From: Cyanobacteria bacterium OH_CBB_238
Lineage (GTDB): Bacteria > Cyanobacteriota > Vampirovibrionia > Gastranaerophilales > Gastranaerophilaceae
Assembly: GCA_023409995.1 (NCBI GenBank)
Contig: JAEYQN010000130.1
Coordinates: forward strand, 1-47,731
Direction: 5' to 3'
Length of the DNA: 47,731 nt
In this document: positions 1-10,401 of the stretch, one piece after another
How the letters are laid out: each line of letters starts with the position of its first letter
Position numbering within the stretch: position 1 is the first letter of the stretch
Program-made: the position numbers and the translations under genes
Notes under the pieces: model-generated
What the model was told of the DNA's origin: nothing
Database searches by the model: none
The model's input: only the letters and a program-made list of their open reading frames with translations

Positions 1-444
1 ACTTGGTACTACGGTACTAGTTTTCCTTTTAGAGCATCTTTTGAATTAAGTGATGGCTCAACTATTTCTCCTGACCAATTGCTTACTATGCTAAAACCTA
101 TTATAGGCTCCGACAATGATGACACAACTAACATTGGTGGATCTGACACTATTAAATTCGGAGAGGGTATCTCAACAGAAAGCATTGTATTCGGTCAAAA
201 TGGAAATAATCTAACAATATCTTTCAACAACAATGAAGGCAATATTGAAATTGATAACTATTTTGCGGATGATGACCATAAAATAGAAAACATTGAGTTT
301 AACGATGGGGCTTTTTTAAACACGGAAGATATAAATAGCCTGATACAACAAGTAAATTCATATGCCACAAGTTCTGACATAATTATGTCAAATGTTGATG
401 AATCTAACATGAATCAAGATTTGCTAACTCTTGTTGCAAGTTAG
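1..444 (+). CDS. RTX-like type I secretion substrate, C-terminal part (5' end outside window)
   Basis: The frame is open from the first base, so the gene starts upstream; 147 residues are visible. They show a haemolysin-type calcium-binding-related (HCBP-related) repeat: the tail of one unit (FELSDGSTISPDQLLTM) followed by a second (GSDNDD...GGSDTIKFGEGI...IENIEFNDGAFLNTEDINSLI). The protein is acidic, rich in Asn/Asp/Ser and has no cysteine, as expected of a protein exported unfolded. The last residues (NQDLLTLVAS) form a short hydrophobic tail like those used as C-terminal type I secretion signals. Genes for a matching exporter start about 70 bases downstream, which strongly supports a secreted surface or extracellular protein. 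Whether it is an adhesin, a toxin, an enzyme or an S-layer-like protein cannot be told from this fragment. Confidence 0.8.
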   Translation, partial: TWYYGTSFPFRASFELSDGSTISPDQLLTMLKPIIGSDNDDTTNIGGSDTIKFGEGISTESIVFGQNGNNLTISFNNNEGNIEIDNYFADDDHKIENIEFNDGAFLNTEDINSLIQQVNSYATSSDIIMSNVDESNMNQDLLTLVAS

Positions 445-456
445 CTAATATATAAT

Positions 457-488
457 AAAAGGGTAAGTTAAACAAACTTACCCTTTTT
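457..488 (+). terminator. Rho-independent terminator after the RTX-like gene
   Basis: A perfect 9-bp stem (GGGTAAGTT at 461-469 with AACTTACCC at 475-483), a 5-base loop and a run of five T, with four A on the 5' side that can extend the stem. It lies 13 bases after the substrate stop and 23 bases before the TolC-like start, so it probably limits how much of the substrate transcript continues into the secretion genes. Confidence 0.85.
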
Positions 489-511
489 GAGACAGACAAT
501 AGTTTACGAAT

Positions 512-1843
512 ATGAAAAAGATACTACTACTTATAATATTTATATTTTTTATTAGAGAGAATGTTTACTCACAGCAAGTAAGCTATAATGATACGCTTGA
601 TGCTGCAATGCAGAACTCTTTTGACCTCAAAATCACACAACTAGATATAGGTATTAGCACTCAAAAAATAAAAGGTGCGCGAGCTGACTATTTTCCCAAA
701 ATTTCAGCTTACTCAACAACAGAATATACTAAAAATTTATTAAACTATCCAACGCCCGTTGCATATATTGGGAATGAGGTATTGTTGAATGACTCTCAAT
801 ATCAAAGTTCACTATCTCTTGGTTTAACTTATAACCTATTTGATTTTGGTATAAGAAAAAGTAAACTTGAAATAGCAAAAAAAGACAAACAGTCTCAAGA
901 AATAGAATACATTAAAGAACTCAGGGATTTAAAACTAAACTTATCTCAAACATATGCAAAAGCATTATACGCATATAAAGAACTCCACAACAAACAAGAA
1001 ATCCTCGTTGCAAGAACTGAATTATTTCAAATGCAAAAAAGATTGAATGAAGCAGGTAAGATTCCCAAAACAGAATCTTTATCTGAAGAAATAAAACTAT
1101 CTGCGTCAGAAAGTGAAAGAGATAAAGCAGCAAGTGACTATGCTAAATCATTAGAAGAACTGGCTTTTTTAACACAGACTAAATATGAAGCAGATAAAAC
1201 AGAATTAAATGACTTTGATATAAATGATATAGTTTTTGTGAACAATACGGTCAATTTAAAAGCCGAAAAGTCAACAATATTAGAGATAGAAGATACGCCA
1301 GAATATAAATTTTACAAGTCTGAAATAGAAAAAAAGCAAAAAGAACTTGATATAAAAAAGAAAGAAAATCTACCTCAATTTAATTTTCAATCAAATTACT
1401 ATTTCTATGGAACTGACCCTAATAGTTTAGCCAATTCATATGATAATCTTTCACAACGAGGTATAAAATTCAGATTAGTAGGATCACTTCCAATATTTGA
1501 CGGATTTAAAAATAAGAGCGAACGGGAAAGTCTCAAACTAGAAATCGAAAAATTAAAAATAACAAAAGAGCAAAAATTAGCTGAATTATATAAAAACTAT
1601 AATCAAATGCAACAAGATTCAATTTATTCAAAGATGCAGTTAAAAAACACATATAAAACTTTAGAGCTAGTAAACAGTAATATAGAAATGTTGGATAGAT
1701 TAGACAAGAACAAACTAATAGATAAGGTTGCTTATTTAAACTCAAAGATAGAACTACTAAACAAAAGACTAGAACTTGAACAAGCACAAATAAGTGACTA
1801 TTTAGCAACATACAAACTAGATGTATTAACAGATAATAATTAA
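512..1843 (+). CDS. TolC-family outer-membrane efflux/secretion protein
   Basis: 443 residues starting with a signal peptide (MKKILLLIIFIFFI... to about residue 20). The rest is long charged helices with two similar halves, the layout of outer membrane efflux proteins: two beta-strand turns carrying YNLFDFGIRKSKLE in the first half and LPIFDGFKNKSERE in the second, each followed by a coiled coil. The length fits the family. TolC trimers form the outer-membrane and periplasmic tunnel of type I secretion systems. The ABC exporter gene follows after 9 bases and the HlyD gene after that, so the export machine is complete. No convincing SD lies before this ATG (upstream is GTTTACGAAT), so translation may be weak or coupled; a slightly different start is possible but would lose the signal peptide. 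Confidence 0.88.
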   Translation: MKKILLLIIFIFFIRENVYSQQVSYNDTLDAAMQNSFDLKITQLDIGISTQKIKGARADYFPKISAYSTTEYTKNLLNYPTPVAYIGNEVLLNDSQYQSSLSLGLTYNLFDFGIRKSKLEIAKKDKQSQEIEYIKELRDLKLNLSQTYAKALYAYKELHNKQEILVARTELFQMQKRLNEAGKIPKTESLSEEIKLSASESERDKAASDYAKSLEELAFLTQTKYEADKTELNDFDINDIVFVNNTVNLKAEKSTILEIEDTPEYKFYKSEIEKKQKELDIKKKENLPQFNFQSNYYFYGTDPNSLANSYDNLSQRGIKFRLVGSLPIFDGFKNKSERESLKLEIEKLKITKEQKLAELYKNYNQMQQDSIYSKMQLKNTYKTLELVNSNIEMLDRLDKNKLIDKVAYLNSKIELLNKRLELEQAQISDYLATYKLDVLTDNN

Positions 1844-1852
1844 GGACAGAAT

Positions 1853-3958
1853 ATGCAAACCGGACTTATAGCTTTTGAAGTGGCTGCACGAATAAATCAA
1901 GTCGATGTAGATATAAGATCGATAACTAAAGAATATGCGATTGATTCTAATGAAATACCAAAAGAAGAACTTCTTAGAATAATAAAGAATAATGATTTTA
2001 AAGCAAAAATAAAAGAAATACGCATTGAACAACTACAATCGAGATATCCGCTTCCTGCAATAATAATAAACAAAGATGGTTCATATGACCTGTTATTAAA
2101 GTTAGATGAACCAAATAAAAAACTCCTAATATTTTCAAGCAACATAAAACAGGCAAAAGAGTTGACATATGAAGAATACAAAAATAACGCTAGTGGCGAG
2201 TTAATAATTCTATATCATAAACTATTTAATTCCCAAATTACATTTGGATTCAAATGGTTCTTTGCAGAAATAATGACATATAAAACGGTTATCTCTGAAG
2301 TTCTAATTGGATCATTTATTGTCCAATTGTTTGGTCTAGTCACTCCATTGTTTACTCAGGTAATATTAGACAAAGTAATAGTGCATCGAAGCCTAACAAC
2401 CCTTGATGTTCTAGCATTTGCATTTGTTGCCGTTATGATATTTGAATTGTTATTGAACCTATCTCGTAAATACATATTTGTACACACCGCATGTAAAATA
2501 GATGCAAAGCTAGGAGCAAAACTATTCAAACACCTCTTTTCTCTTCCATTCACCTACTTTGAGAATCGAAAAGTAGGAAATATTATTGCAAGGGTTCGTG
2601 AACTAGACCAAATAAGAGACTTTATAACAAATAAGTCGGTATCAGTAGTTATCGATTTATTTTTCTCGATAGTCTTCGTATTTATGATGTTTTTATACAG
2701 CATAAAACTTACATTTGTTGTTTTGGGCTTTGTCGGGCTGATAGCCATTCTCTATATAATAGTAACACCAGAGTTGAGAGCTAGACTTGAAAAGAAATTT
2801 CAAATGGGGGCACAATCCAATTCTTATCTTGTAGAATCAGTAACAGGGATTCAAACAGTAAAATCTTTGGCTATAGAAGGTTCCATGCAAAAGAAATGGG
2901 AAGATTACTTGGGTAACTACGTAAAATCAAGCTTTCAATTATCAAATATGGGAAATATTTCAGGCGCCTTATCCGGAACTTTTCAAAAGGCAATGACAAT
3001 ATGCATTCTATATATTGGTGTGAAGTTGGTAATAGACAATAAAATAACTATAGGACAATTAATAGCATTTCAAATGTTTGCAAACCAATTTTCTTCACCA
3101 GTACTTCGTCTTGTAAACTTGTGGAATGAACTACAACAAGCACTATTAGGCATTGACAGACTTGGAGACATATTAAATACCCCAATTGAAGTACAAGCAA
3201 GTAAAGCGATAACTCTTCCTCGAGTCAATGGGGCAGTGAGATTTGACAATATTTCTTTTAAATATCTAATAAATAGTCCAAACGTAATAAATGACTTTTC
3301 ATTAGATATCAAACCAGGAATGAGCGTTGGACTAGTCGGACGAAGCGGAAGTGGCAAAAGCACTATAACAAAATTAATACAGAGATTATACATCGCCAAT
3401 GAAGGTGCAATTTTTATTGATGGTGTAGATATAAAACACATGAATCCAACCTGGTTAAGACAAAATATTGGAGTAGTTCTTCAAGATAATTATTTATTTA
3501 GTGGAACTATTAGAGAAAATATAGCACTACCCAAACAAAGTGCTCCTATTGAATTAATTATAAAAATGGCAAAAATAGCAGGTGCAGATGAGTTTATCTC
3601 ACAACTTTCAGAAGGCTACGACACAATGGTTGGAGAAAGAGGCTCAACACTTTCGGGAGGCCAAAAACAGCGAATAGCAATTGCGCGAGCACTAATAACT
3701 GACCCTAGAATTTTAATAATGGATGAAGCAACGTCCGCGCTTGACTATGAATCAGAAAGAATAATTATGGATAACTTGGACTATATAAAAAAAGGACGAA
3801 CAACATTCATTATAGCCCATAGGCTTTCGACAGTAAGAAATTGCGACATTATAGTTGTTATGGATAAAGGAAAAGTTGTAGAAATTGGGTCACACGATGA
3901 GCTTATTTCAAAGCAGGGCTATTATAATTATCTAACACAACAACAAGCAATACATTAA
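1853..3958 (+). CDS. Type I secretion ABC exporter (HlyB/LapB-like) with C39-like domain
   Basis: 701 residues. Residues 1-125 resemble a peptidase-C39 domain but have TGLIAFEV where a peptidase would carry its catalytic cysteine, so this is a non-cleaving C39-like domain as in HlyB, which binds substrate. Residues about 150-430 are the six-helix transmembrane region. The ATPase domain is intact: Walker A GRSGSGKST near residue 495, signature LSGGQKQR near 599, Walker B ILIMDEATSALD near 622 and the H-loop histidine in IIAHRLS. It sits in the inner membrane and powers export of the RTX-like protein through HlyD and TolC. The SD AAGGA is 6 bases before the ATG. It follows the TolC gene by 9 bases and precedes the HlyD gene by 13, forming one operon. 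Confidence 0.93.
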   Translation: MQTGLIAFEVAARINQVDVDIRSITKEYAIDSNEIPKEELLRIIKNNDFKAKIKEIRIEQLQSRYPLPAIIINKDGSYDLLLKLDEPNKKLLIFSSNIKQAKELTYEEYKNNASGELIILYHKLFNSQITFGFKWFFAEIMTYKTVISEVLIGSFIVQLFGLVTPLFTQVILDKVIVHRSLTTLDVLAFAFVAVMIFELLLNLSRKYIFVHTACKIDAKLGAKLFKHLFSLPFTYFENRKVGNIIARVRELDQIRDFITNKSVSVVIDLFFSIVFVFMMFLYSIKLTFVVLGFVGLIAILYIIVTPELRARLEKKFQMGAQSNSYLVESVTGIQTVKSLAIEGSMQKKWEDYLGNYVKSSFQLSNMGNISGALSGTFQKAMTICILYIGVKLVIDNKITIGQLIAFQMFANQFSSPVLRLVNLWNELQQALLGIDRLGDILNTPIEVQASKAITLPRVNGAVRFDNISFKYLINSPNVINDFSLDIKPGMSVGLVGRSGSGKSTITKLIQRLYIANEGAIFIDGVDIKHMNPTWLRQNIGVVLQDNYLFSGTIRENIALPKQSAPIELIIKMAKIAGADEFISQLSEGYDTMVGERGSTLSGGQKQRIAIARALITDPRILIMDEATSALDYESERIIMDNLDYIKKGRTTFIIAHRLSTVRNCDIIVVMDKGKVVEIGSHDELISKQGYYNYLTQQQAIH

Positions 3959-3971
3959 GATTGGAAAACAG

Positions 3972-5318
3972 ATGATTTATAAAATAAAAGAAAACATAAA
4001 TAAGTTCGTAAAAAAAGCAATAAATGTCGATGATTGCCACGAGTTTAAACCACTATTATCTGAAATACAAGATGAGCCAATAAGCCCTTTAGGAAGGTTT
4101 ACTTTTTGGACTATTGTCTCATTAATGATTATAACTGTTCTATGGCTAATAATAGGCAAGGTGGATATCGTTGTAAGCTCTAGAGGAATTGTTATACCTG
4201 ATGGAGAAGCAAAAATAATTCAACCTTTAGATACTGGGGTTATAAGCAATATTATTGCAAAAGAAGGAGATTATGTAAAAAAGGGTCAAGTATTGATGGA
4301 AATTGATCCGTCAACCACTGCACCTGAACTAGAATCAATACAAAAGAATTTAAGTGACACAAAGCTGGAAATTGACAGATTAGCAGCAAGCGCAGGAGGA
4401 AATCATTTCAGTGCTAAAAAATCTGATTCACAAATTGCAGAAGTACAGCAAAATATCTATGACGCAAGCATGAGTTCCTTGCATAACCAACTTGAATCTA
4501 AACGCCTAGAATTATCAAAAATTAACGATGAATTAAAATCAGCTAAAACAGAGAGAAATACAAACATTTCACTACTTACAAGTTTCGAAGACAAACAAAA
4601 AAGATTAAAAGACGTAATTGACGTAATTGCTTACGATGACTACGAGCAAGTTTCAAACCAAGTAAAGCAATATAAAACGGAAATTGCAAAGCTTAATTAT
4701 AAAATTAGCGAACTAAACTCCCAAAAAAAACAAGTCGCAAGTGAGATAAACACAATAAACGCCGATTTTAATTCAAAGAACCTTGAGCAACTTACCGAGA
4801 AAAACAAGCAAGTAAATGAGCTTCAATCTAGTGCGGAACAAATTATATTTAAAAACTCAAAGCAAAAAATTACAGCACCATGTGATGGCTATATTGATAA
4901 ACTACTTATACATACAGTAGGAGGAGTTGTTACACCGGCTCAGCAGCTATATGCGCTCACTCCTGCAAATACACCACTAATGATTAAAGCCACTGTAACC
5001 AATAAAGATATTGGATTCATAAAAGAAAGAATGCCAGTAAAAATTAAAATTGATACATTTGATTTTCAAAAATATGGGATGATTAAAGGTGAAGTTAAAA
5101 GTATTTCAAAAAATAGTATAAATGATGAAAAACTTGGACCTGTGTATGAAGTCTACGTGACACCTTTAACTAAAACCCTTTTAGTCGAAGGCAAAGAACA
5201 ATCAATAAGAACAGGTATGACTCTAAGTGCAGAAATTAACGTCGGAAAAAGACGGATCATAGAATTCTTTATATATCCCCTAATAAAGTATCTAGATGAA
5301 GGGATGAGTGTCAGATAA
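3972..5318 (+). CDS. HlyD-family periplasmic adaptor of type I secretion
   Basis: 448 residues. A short cytoplasmic N-terminus is followed by one membrane segment (about residues 43-64, WTIVSLMIITVLWLII), a lipoyl/biotinyl half-domain (IQPLDTGVISNIIAKEGDYVKKGQVLMEIDP), a long coiled coil (about 110-290), the second half-lipoyl domain (KITAPCDGYIDKLLIHTVGG) and a C-terminal beta-barrel. This is the standard order of membrane fusion proteins that join the ABC exporter to TolC. The length fits HlyD/LapC proteins. The final codons overlap or abut the next gene, so the glycosyltransferase is translationally linked to the exporter. Confidence 0.92.
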   Translation: MIYKIKENINKFVKKAINVDDCHEFKPLLSEIQDEPISPLGRFTFWTIVSLMIITVLWLIIGKVDIVVSSRGIVIPDGEAKIIQPLDTGVISNIIAKEGDYVKKGQVLMEIDPSTTAPELESIQKNLSDTKLEIDRLAASAGGNHFSAKKSDSQIAEVQQNIYDASMSSLHNQLESKRLELSKINDELKSAKTERNTNISLLTSFEDKQKRLKDVIDVIAYDDYEQVSNQVKQYKTEIAKLNYKISELNSQKKQVASEINTINADFNSKNLEQLTEKNKQVNELQSSAEQIIFKNSKQKITAPCDGYIDKLLIHTVGGVVTPAQQLYALTPANTPLMIKATVTNKDIGFIKERMPVKIKIDTFDFQKYGMIKGEVKSISKNSINDEKLGPVYEVYVTPLTKTLLVEGKEQSIRTGMTLSAEINVGKRRIIEFFIYPLIKYLDEGMSVR

Positions 5319-5319
5319 T

Positions 5320-6552
5320 ATGAATATTTTATTTTTACACAGAAATTTTCCAGCACAATTCAGGTTTATCGCACAAAGTCTAGCTTCTGATAAAAACAAC
5401 GAAGTAGTTTTTATAACAAATAACGACAAGCTTGAGCTTAAGGGAATTCAAAAACTTGTTTATAAGACAAAGAGAGAAGTTCCAAAGGACTGTCACAGCT
5501 ATTTAAGGTTCTATGAAGATTCCATCATACATGCACAAGCTGCTGCTGAAGTCGCCTTAAGGTTAAAATCACAAGGGTTTAAACCAGATATAATATATGG
5601 GCATACCTGGGGTCCAACAATGTTTATGAAAGATATCTTTCCTGATGTCCCATTGCTATGCTATTTTGAATGGTTTTATAATGCACAAGATTCTGATGTG
5701 GATTTTAATAAAAAATCTCTAAATGAAAATTCCAAAGCGCAACTAAGGTGCAAGAATTCTCACCTTCTAGTTGACTTATACACCTGTGATGCAGGGATTT
5801 CCCCGACTAATTGGCAAAAAAATCAATTTCCGGCAACCTTTCACAACAAAATAAAAGTTATTCACGATGGGGTAGATACTGATTTTTGTAAGCCAGACCC
5901 AAGCGCAACTTTTACAGTAAAAGAAATGAATTTATCCTTAAGTAAAAAAGATGAAGTTATAACGTATGCTACTAGAGGAATGGAAGCTTATAGAGGCTTT
6001 CCTGAATTTATGAAAGCAGTAGAAAAACTCCTCAAAGAGCGACCAAATTTACATGTGGTTATCGCTGGAGAAGACAGGGTCTGTTATGGTCCAAAACTTA
6101 TTGGATCAACTTATAAACAAGAAGCATTAAAAAACCTTGATCTAGATTTAAACAGAATACATTTTGTTGGCGGTTTGCCACTTATCGAGTATGTAAAACT
6201 TTTACAAATATCAAAAGTTCATACATATTTAACATATCCATTTGTACTTTCGTGGTCTTTACTAGACGCTTTGTCTACTGGATGTTTAGTAGTTGCATCA
6301 GATACAAAGCCAGTCACTGAAGTGATAACCAATAATGAAAATGGACTACTTGTAGACTTCTTTGATATTAATGCGCTTGTTTCTAAAATAACATACGCAT
6401 TGGATAACCAACACGAACTAGAAACCATAAGGTATAACGCGAGAAAAACCATTTTGAACAATTATGCATTAACTGATCTATTGCCCAAACAAATTGAATA
6501 TATTAAAAGCTTAACAAGAAATATGCAAACGCAAATAAACTCAAGCCTTTAA
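5320..6552 (+). CDS. Glycosyltransferase family 4 protein
   Basis: 410 residues from ATG 5320, starting NILFLHRNFPAQFRFIAQSL, typical of the Glyco_trans_4_3 N-terminal domain. The C-terminal half is a GT-B donor domain with RGMEAYRGFPEFMKA, VVIAGEDRVCYG, VHTYLTYPFVLSWSLLDAL and ASDTKPVTEVI. A GTG at 5308 in the same frame is better placed for the GAAGGG ribosome site, but the family normally begins at the MxILFxHxNFP motif, so 5320 is preferred. There is no signal peptide or membrane segment, so it acts in the cytoplasm. It is the last gene of the secretion operon. It may glycosylate the exported protein before secretion or build a surface glycan; which one cannot be told from sequence. Confidence 0.85.
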   Translation: MNILFLHRNFPAQFRFIAQSLASDKNNEVVFITNNDKLELKGIQKLVYKTKREVPKDCHSYLRFYEDSIIHAQAAAEVALRLKSQGFKPDIIYGHTWGPTMFMKDIFPDVPLLCYFEWFYNAQDSDVDFNKKSLNENSKAQLRCKNSHLLVDLYTCDAGISPTNWQKNQFPATFHNKIKVIHDGVDTDFCKPDPSATFTVKEMNLSLSKKDEVITYATRGMEAYRGFPEFMKAVEKLLKERPNLHVVIAGEDRVCYGPKLIGSTYKQEALKNLDLDLNRIHFVGGLPLIEYVKLLQISKVHTYLTYPFVLSWSLLDALSTGCLVVASDTKPVTEVITNNENGLLVDFFDINALVSKITYALDNQHELETIRYNARKTILNNYALTDLLPKQIEYIKSLTRNMQTQINSSL

Positions 6553-6568
6553 CAGGTAGACTACCTGT
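6552..6568. repeat. Perfect 17-bp inverted repeat between convergent genes
   Basis: ACAGGTAG-A-CTACCTGT begins at the last base of the glycosyltransferase stop codon. As RNA it gives a 6-bp stem with a 5-base loop, but no T-run follows on either strand, so it is not a standard terminator. It may be a protein-binding site, or a hairpin that protects mRNA 3' ends. Confidence 0.5.
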
Positions 6569-6571
6569 AAC

Positions 6572-6685
6572 TTACATCATTAAAAGCTCTCTATTTATTC
6601 CAGCTAAATCGATGGTTTTCTTAAGTTTTTCCAAGTTAATAAACATATCTAACTTGTTAGAATTAAGAACAGGCTCTCCAAACAT
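6572..6685 (-). CDS. Possible 37-residue small protein downstream of tgt
   Basis: An ATG 10 bases after the tgt stop opens a 37-codon frame (MFGEPVLNSNKLDMFINLEK...NRELLMM). The peptide looks like a normal amphipathic helical segment, and the reading frame fills the gap between tgt and the inverted repeat. There is no clear SD and I recognise no family. Translation could be coupled to termination of tgt. It could equally be a chance frame or the remnant of a longer gene. Confidence 0.25.
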   Translation of the reverse strand: MFGEPVLNSNKLDMFINLEKLKKTIDLAGINRELLMM

Positions 6686-6695
6686 GAAATAATTA

Positions 6696-8274
<1,579 letters not shown>

Positions 8275-8302
8275 GGCTGCATCCTCCATTTTTCATTATT
8301 CC

Positions 8303-8331
8303 ATTAGAACATATTTATTAATTTTTTTCAA
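8303..8331 (-). promoter_or_regulatory. Sigma70-type promoter of ndk-tgt
   Basis: On the minus strand, TTGAAA and TCTAAT are separated by 17 bases, with TG one base before the -10 (extended -10). The predicted start lies about 20 bases before the ndk start codon. Confidence 0.6.
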
Positions 8332-8417
8332 TTATTCACAGCAATAGAGAACGCTGTAACGTGCCATTTAATGATTTTTAATGTATTATTTTCTTATTAA
8401 ATCCATGAGGAATAAAA

Positions 8418-10187
8418 ATGTCAGAAGATTATACAGCAATTGAAACAGCATTAGAATTAATTAATAAAAAGAACTTTATTGAAGCAAAAAACATTCTTGA
8501 AAATATAGTTCAAAGTAACCCAGATAATATTGAAGCTAATAAATCACTAGGATTATGCAATGTGAATCTGGGTGAATATCAGTCAGCAAAAGAAAATTTT
8601 GAAAGAGTTTTAGTACTGGACAAAAATGATGCAGTGGCTTGGTTTTATATAGGCTCGATTCTTGAAGCCCAAAATGAACTTCCTAAAGCAAAAGATGCGT
8701 TTGAAAAAGTTATTGAACTAAGAGAAGATTACGTTGATGCTTATAAAAGTCTTGGTGTCATCTATTTAAAGCTTCAAACACCACAAAAAGTAATTGATTT
8801 TTCAGACAAATTTGTAAACCTTGCACCTGACGACTATCAAACATTTTATATAACAGCACTTGCGAATATGAACTTAAAAAACACCAAAGTTGCAATTGAA
8901 TTATTTGAAAAAGCAATTCAACTAAACCCAAATCATGCCGTTCTTTTTAATAATCTTGGTACTGCGTATATTTCCGAAAAAGATCATGGTAAAGGGATTG
9001 ACTGTTTTAAAAAATCTATTGAGCTAGACTCAAATAACTCAACTGCATTTTATAACATTGGAATTGCATATCAATCTAACTTAAATCACAAAGATGCATA
9101 TATATATTTAAAAAAGGCCTATGAAGTTGACCCTACTCCTTTTTACTTAAATGCGGTTGCATTAGGAGCTTACAATGCAGGTGAATGGGAAGACGCGGCA
9201 AAATATTACACATCACTAATATATGCAAATCCTGAAAAACAGAACTATCAATATAATTTGGCTTGCATATATCAGGCAATGCAAGAGTATCAAAAAGCTA
9301 TTAGCTTACTGGAAAATCTTTCACTCCTAAACGCTAGTTCGACTCAAATTGCAGAAAAACTTGCAGATATTTATATTGAAACAAAGAACTTCGAGGCTGC
9401 AAAAAATGTATACGCCAGAATAATGGCAAAAGGAAAGGTCTCTACAGAAATATACTATCGCTTTGCAATGATCTGCGCGCAAACAAATGATATGGAAAAA
9501 GCAGAAAATATTCTTAAAAAAGTTATACAGCTCTCTCCAGACAATGCCGTAGCGCATAAAGACTTAGGAGTAATTTATCTCTCCAAAAGATTATTTGACT
9601 ACGCAAAGGAAGAATTCGAAAAAGCTTATAAACTGGACTCTAAAAATCCGGCAATTATATATGAAGTAGGAAACTACTGGCATGTAACAAACAATTATAA
9701 AGAGGCAAAAAAGTACTACGACAAAATTATAAAGTTAGGAGATATAAATAGCTCAACCGCCTTAAGCATTGGAATTAACTATCTGTCAATGAATAACTAC
9801 AAAAAGGCAATCAATATTTTATCAGAAGCACTTCAAGCTGATAGCCAAAATACTGAAATAATGCGCTATTTAGCTCAAGCATATTTTCTAGATAAAAAAT
9901 ATGAAATTGCAAAACAGTTGCTTGAAGATGCTTACTTTGTTGACCCAAGCATAGAAGTTGCAAATTTACTTGCAAAAATACTGTTAGAAACAAATGAGTT
10001 TGATTCAGCATTAAAGCTATTTAAGATTATTGATGAATCAGTGCCAAATAATACTGCAAATATAATAAACATGTCAAAATGTTATATAGGTATGCAAGAT
10101 AAAAAAAATGCAGGTGAGTTAATAGAAAAAGTTTTGGAAATATTACCCGAATCAGAAGACGCACTGAAGCTAAAACAACTATTGTAA
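8418..10187 (+). CDS. Tetratricopeptide-repeat protein
   Basis: 589 residues made almost entirely of about 34-residue TPR units (for example AWFYIGSILEAQNELPKAKDAFEKVIEL and AVLFNNLGTAYISEKDHGKGIDCFKKSIELD), roughly sixteen in a row. There is no signal peptide or membrane segment, so it is a cytoplasmic scaffold. The SD GAGGA precedes the ATG. Its stop is 51 bases before the DUF5989 gene, with no terminator between, so it probably heads the carbamoyltransferase operon and may organise those proteins. TPR proteins bind partners rather than catalyse, and the partner is not evident from sequence. Confidence 0.88.
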   Translation: MSEDYTAIETALELINKKNFIEAKNILENIVQSNPDNIEANKSLGLCNVNLGEYQSAKENFERVLVLDKNDAVAWFYIGSILEAQNELPKAKDAFEKVIELREDYVDAYKSLGVIYLKLQTPQKVIDFSDKFVNLAPDDYQTFYITALANMNLKNTKVAIELFEKAIQLNPNHAVLFNNLGTAYISEKDHGKGIDCFKKSIELDSNNSTAFYNIGIAYQSNLNHKDAYIYLKKAYEVDPTPFYLNAVALGAYNAGEWEDAAKYYTSLIYANPEKQNYQYNLACIYQAMQEYQKAISLLENLSLLNASSTQIAEKLADIYIETKNFEAAKNVYARIMAKGKVSTEIYYRFAMICAQTNDMEKAENILKKVIQLSPDNAVAHKDLGVIYLSKRLFDYAKEEFEKAYKLDSKNPAIIYEVGNYWHVTNNYKEAKKYYDKIIKLGDINSSTALSIGINYLSMNNYKKAINILSEALQADSQNTEIMRYLAQAYFLDKKYEIAKQLLEDAYFVDPSIEVANLLAKILLETNEFDSALKLFKIIDESVPNNTANIINMSKCYIGMQDKKNAGELIEKVLEILPESEDALKLKQLL

Positions 10188-10238
10188 AGTGGTTGTACAA
10201 AATTTTTAAAACTGATAGAATCCTAAAAAGGAGAAGCG

Positions 10239-10394
10239 ATGAAAAGACGATCATTTATTACAGAAATACTAAGTTTTTTATGGATGAGAAAAGCATATTG
10301 GATTCTTCCAGTTATCTTTTTCCTAATAATGCTAATAGTAGTAATTGCAGTCGGGTCTTCACCTGTATCACCCTTTATTTATACAATAATTTAG
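10239..10394 (+). CDS. DUF5989 family small membrane protein
   Basis: 51 residues (MKRRSFITEILSFLWMRKAY...VSPFIYTII). It has a short basic N-terminus, the FLWxRKxxWxLP motif, one transmembrane segment (about residues 20-40) and the closing SPFIYT signature of DUF5989. SD AGGAG is 5 bases before the ATG. It is followed by an SxtJ-type protein after 7 bases and then a carbamoyltransferase; from memory this trio recurs in many bacterial genomes. The function is unknown; it probably forms a membrane complex with its neighbours. Confidence 0.85.
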   Translation: MKRRSFITEILSFLWMRKAYWILPVIFFLIMLIVVIAVGSSPVSPFIYTII

Positions 10395-10401
10395 GTAATA
10401 A

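Noticed and set aside
8275..8289. Earlier ndk start (adds MEDAA)
   Set aside because: The ATG overlaps the GGAGG ribosome site used by the canonical start.
8341..8360. ACAGC-10-GCTGT inverted repeat between ndk and the TPR gene
   Set aside because: Only five base pairs with a 10-base gap; likely chance in the absence of other copies.
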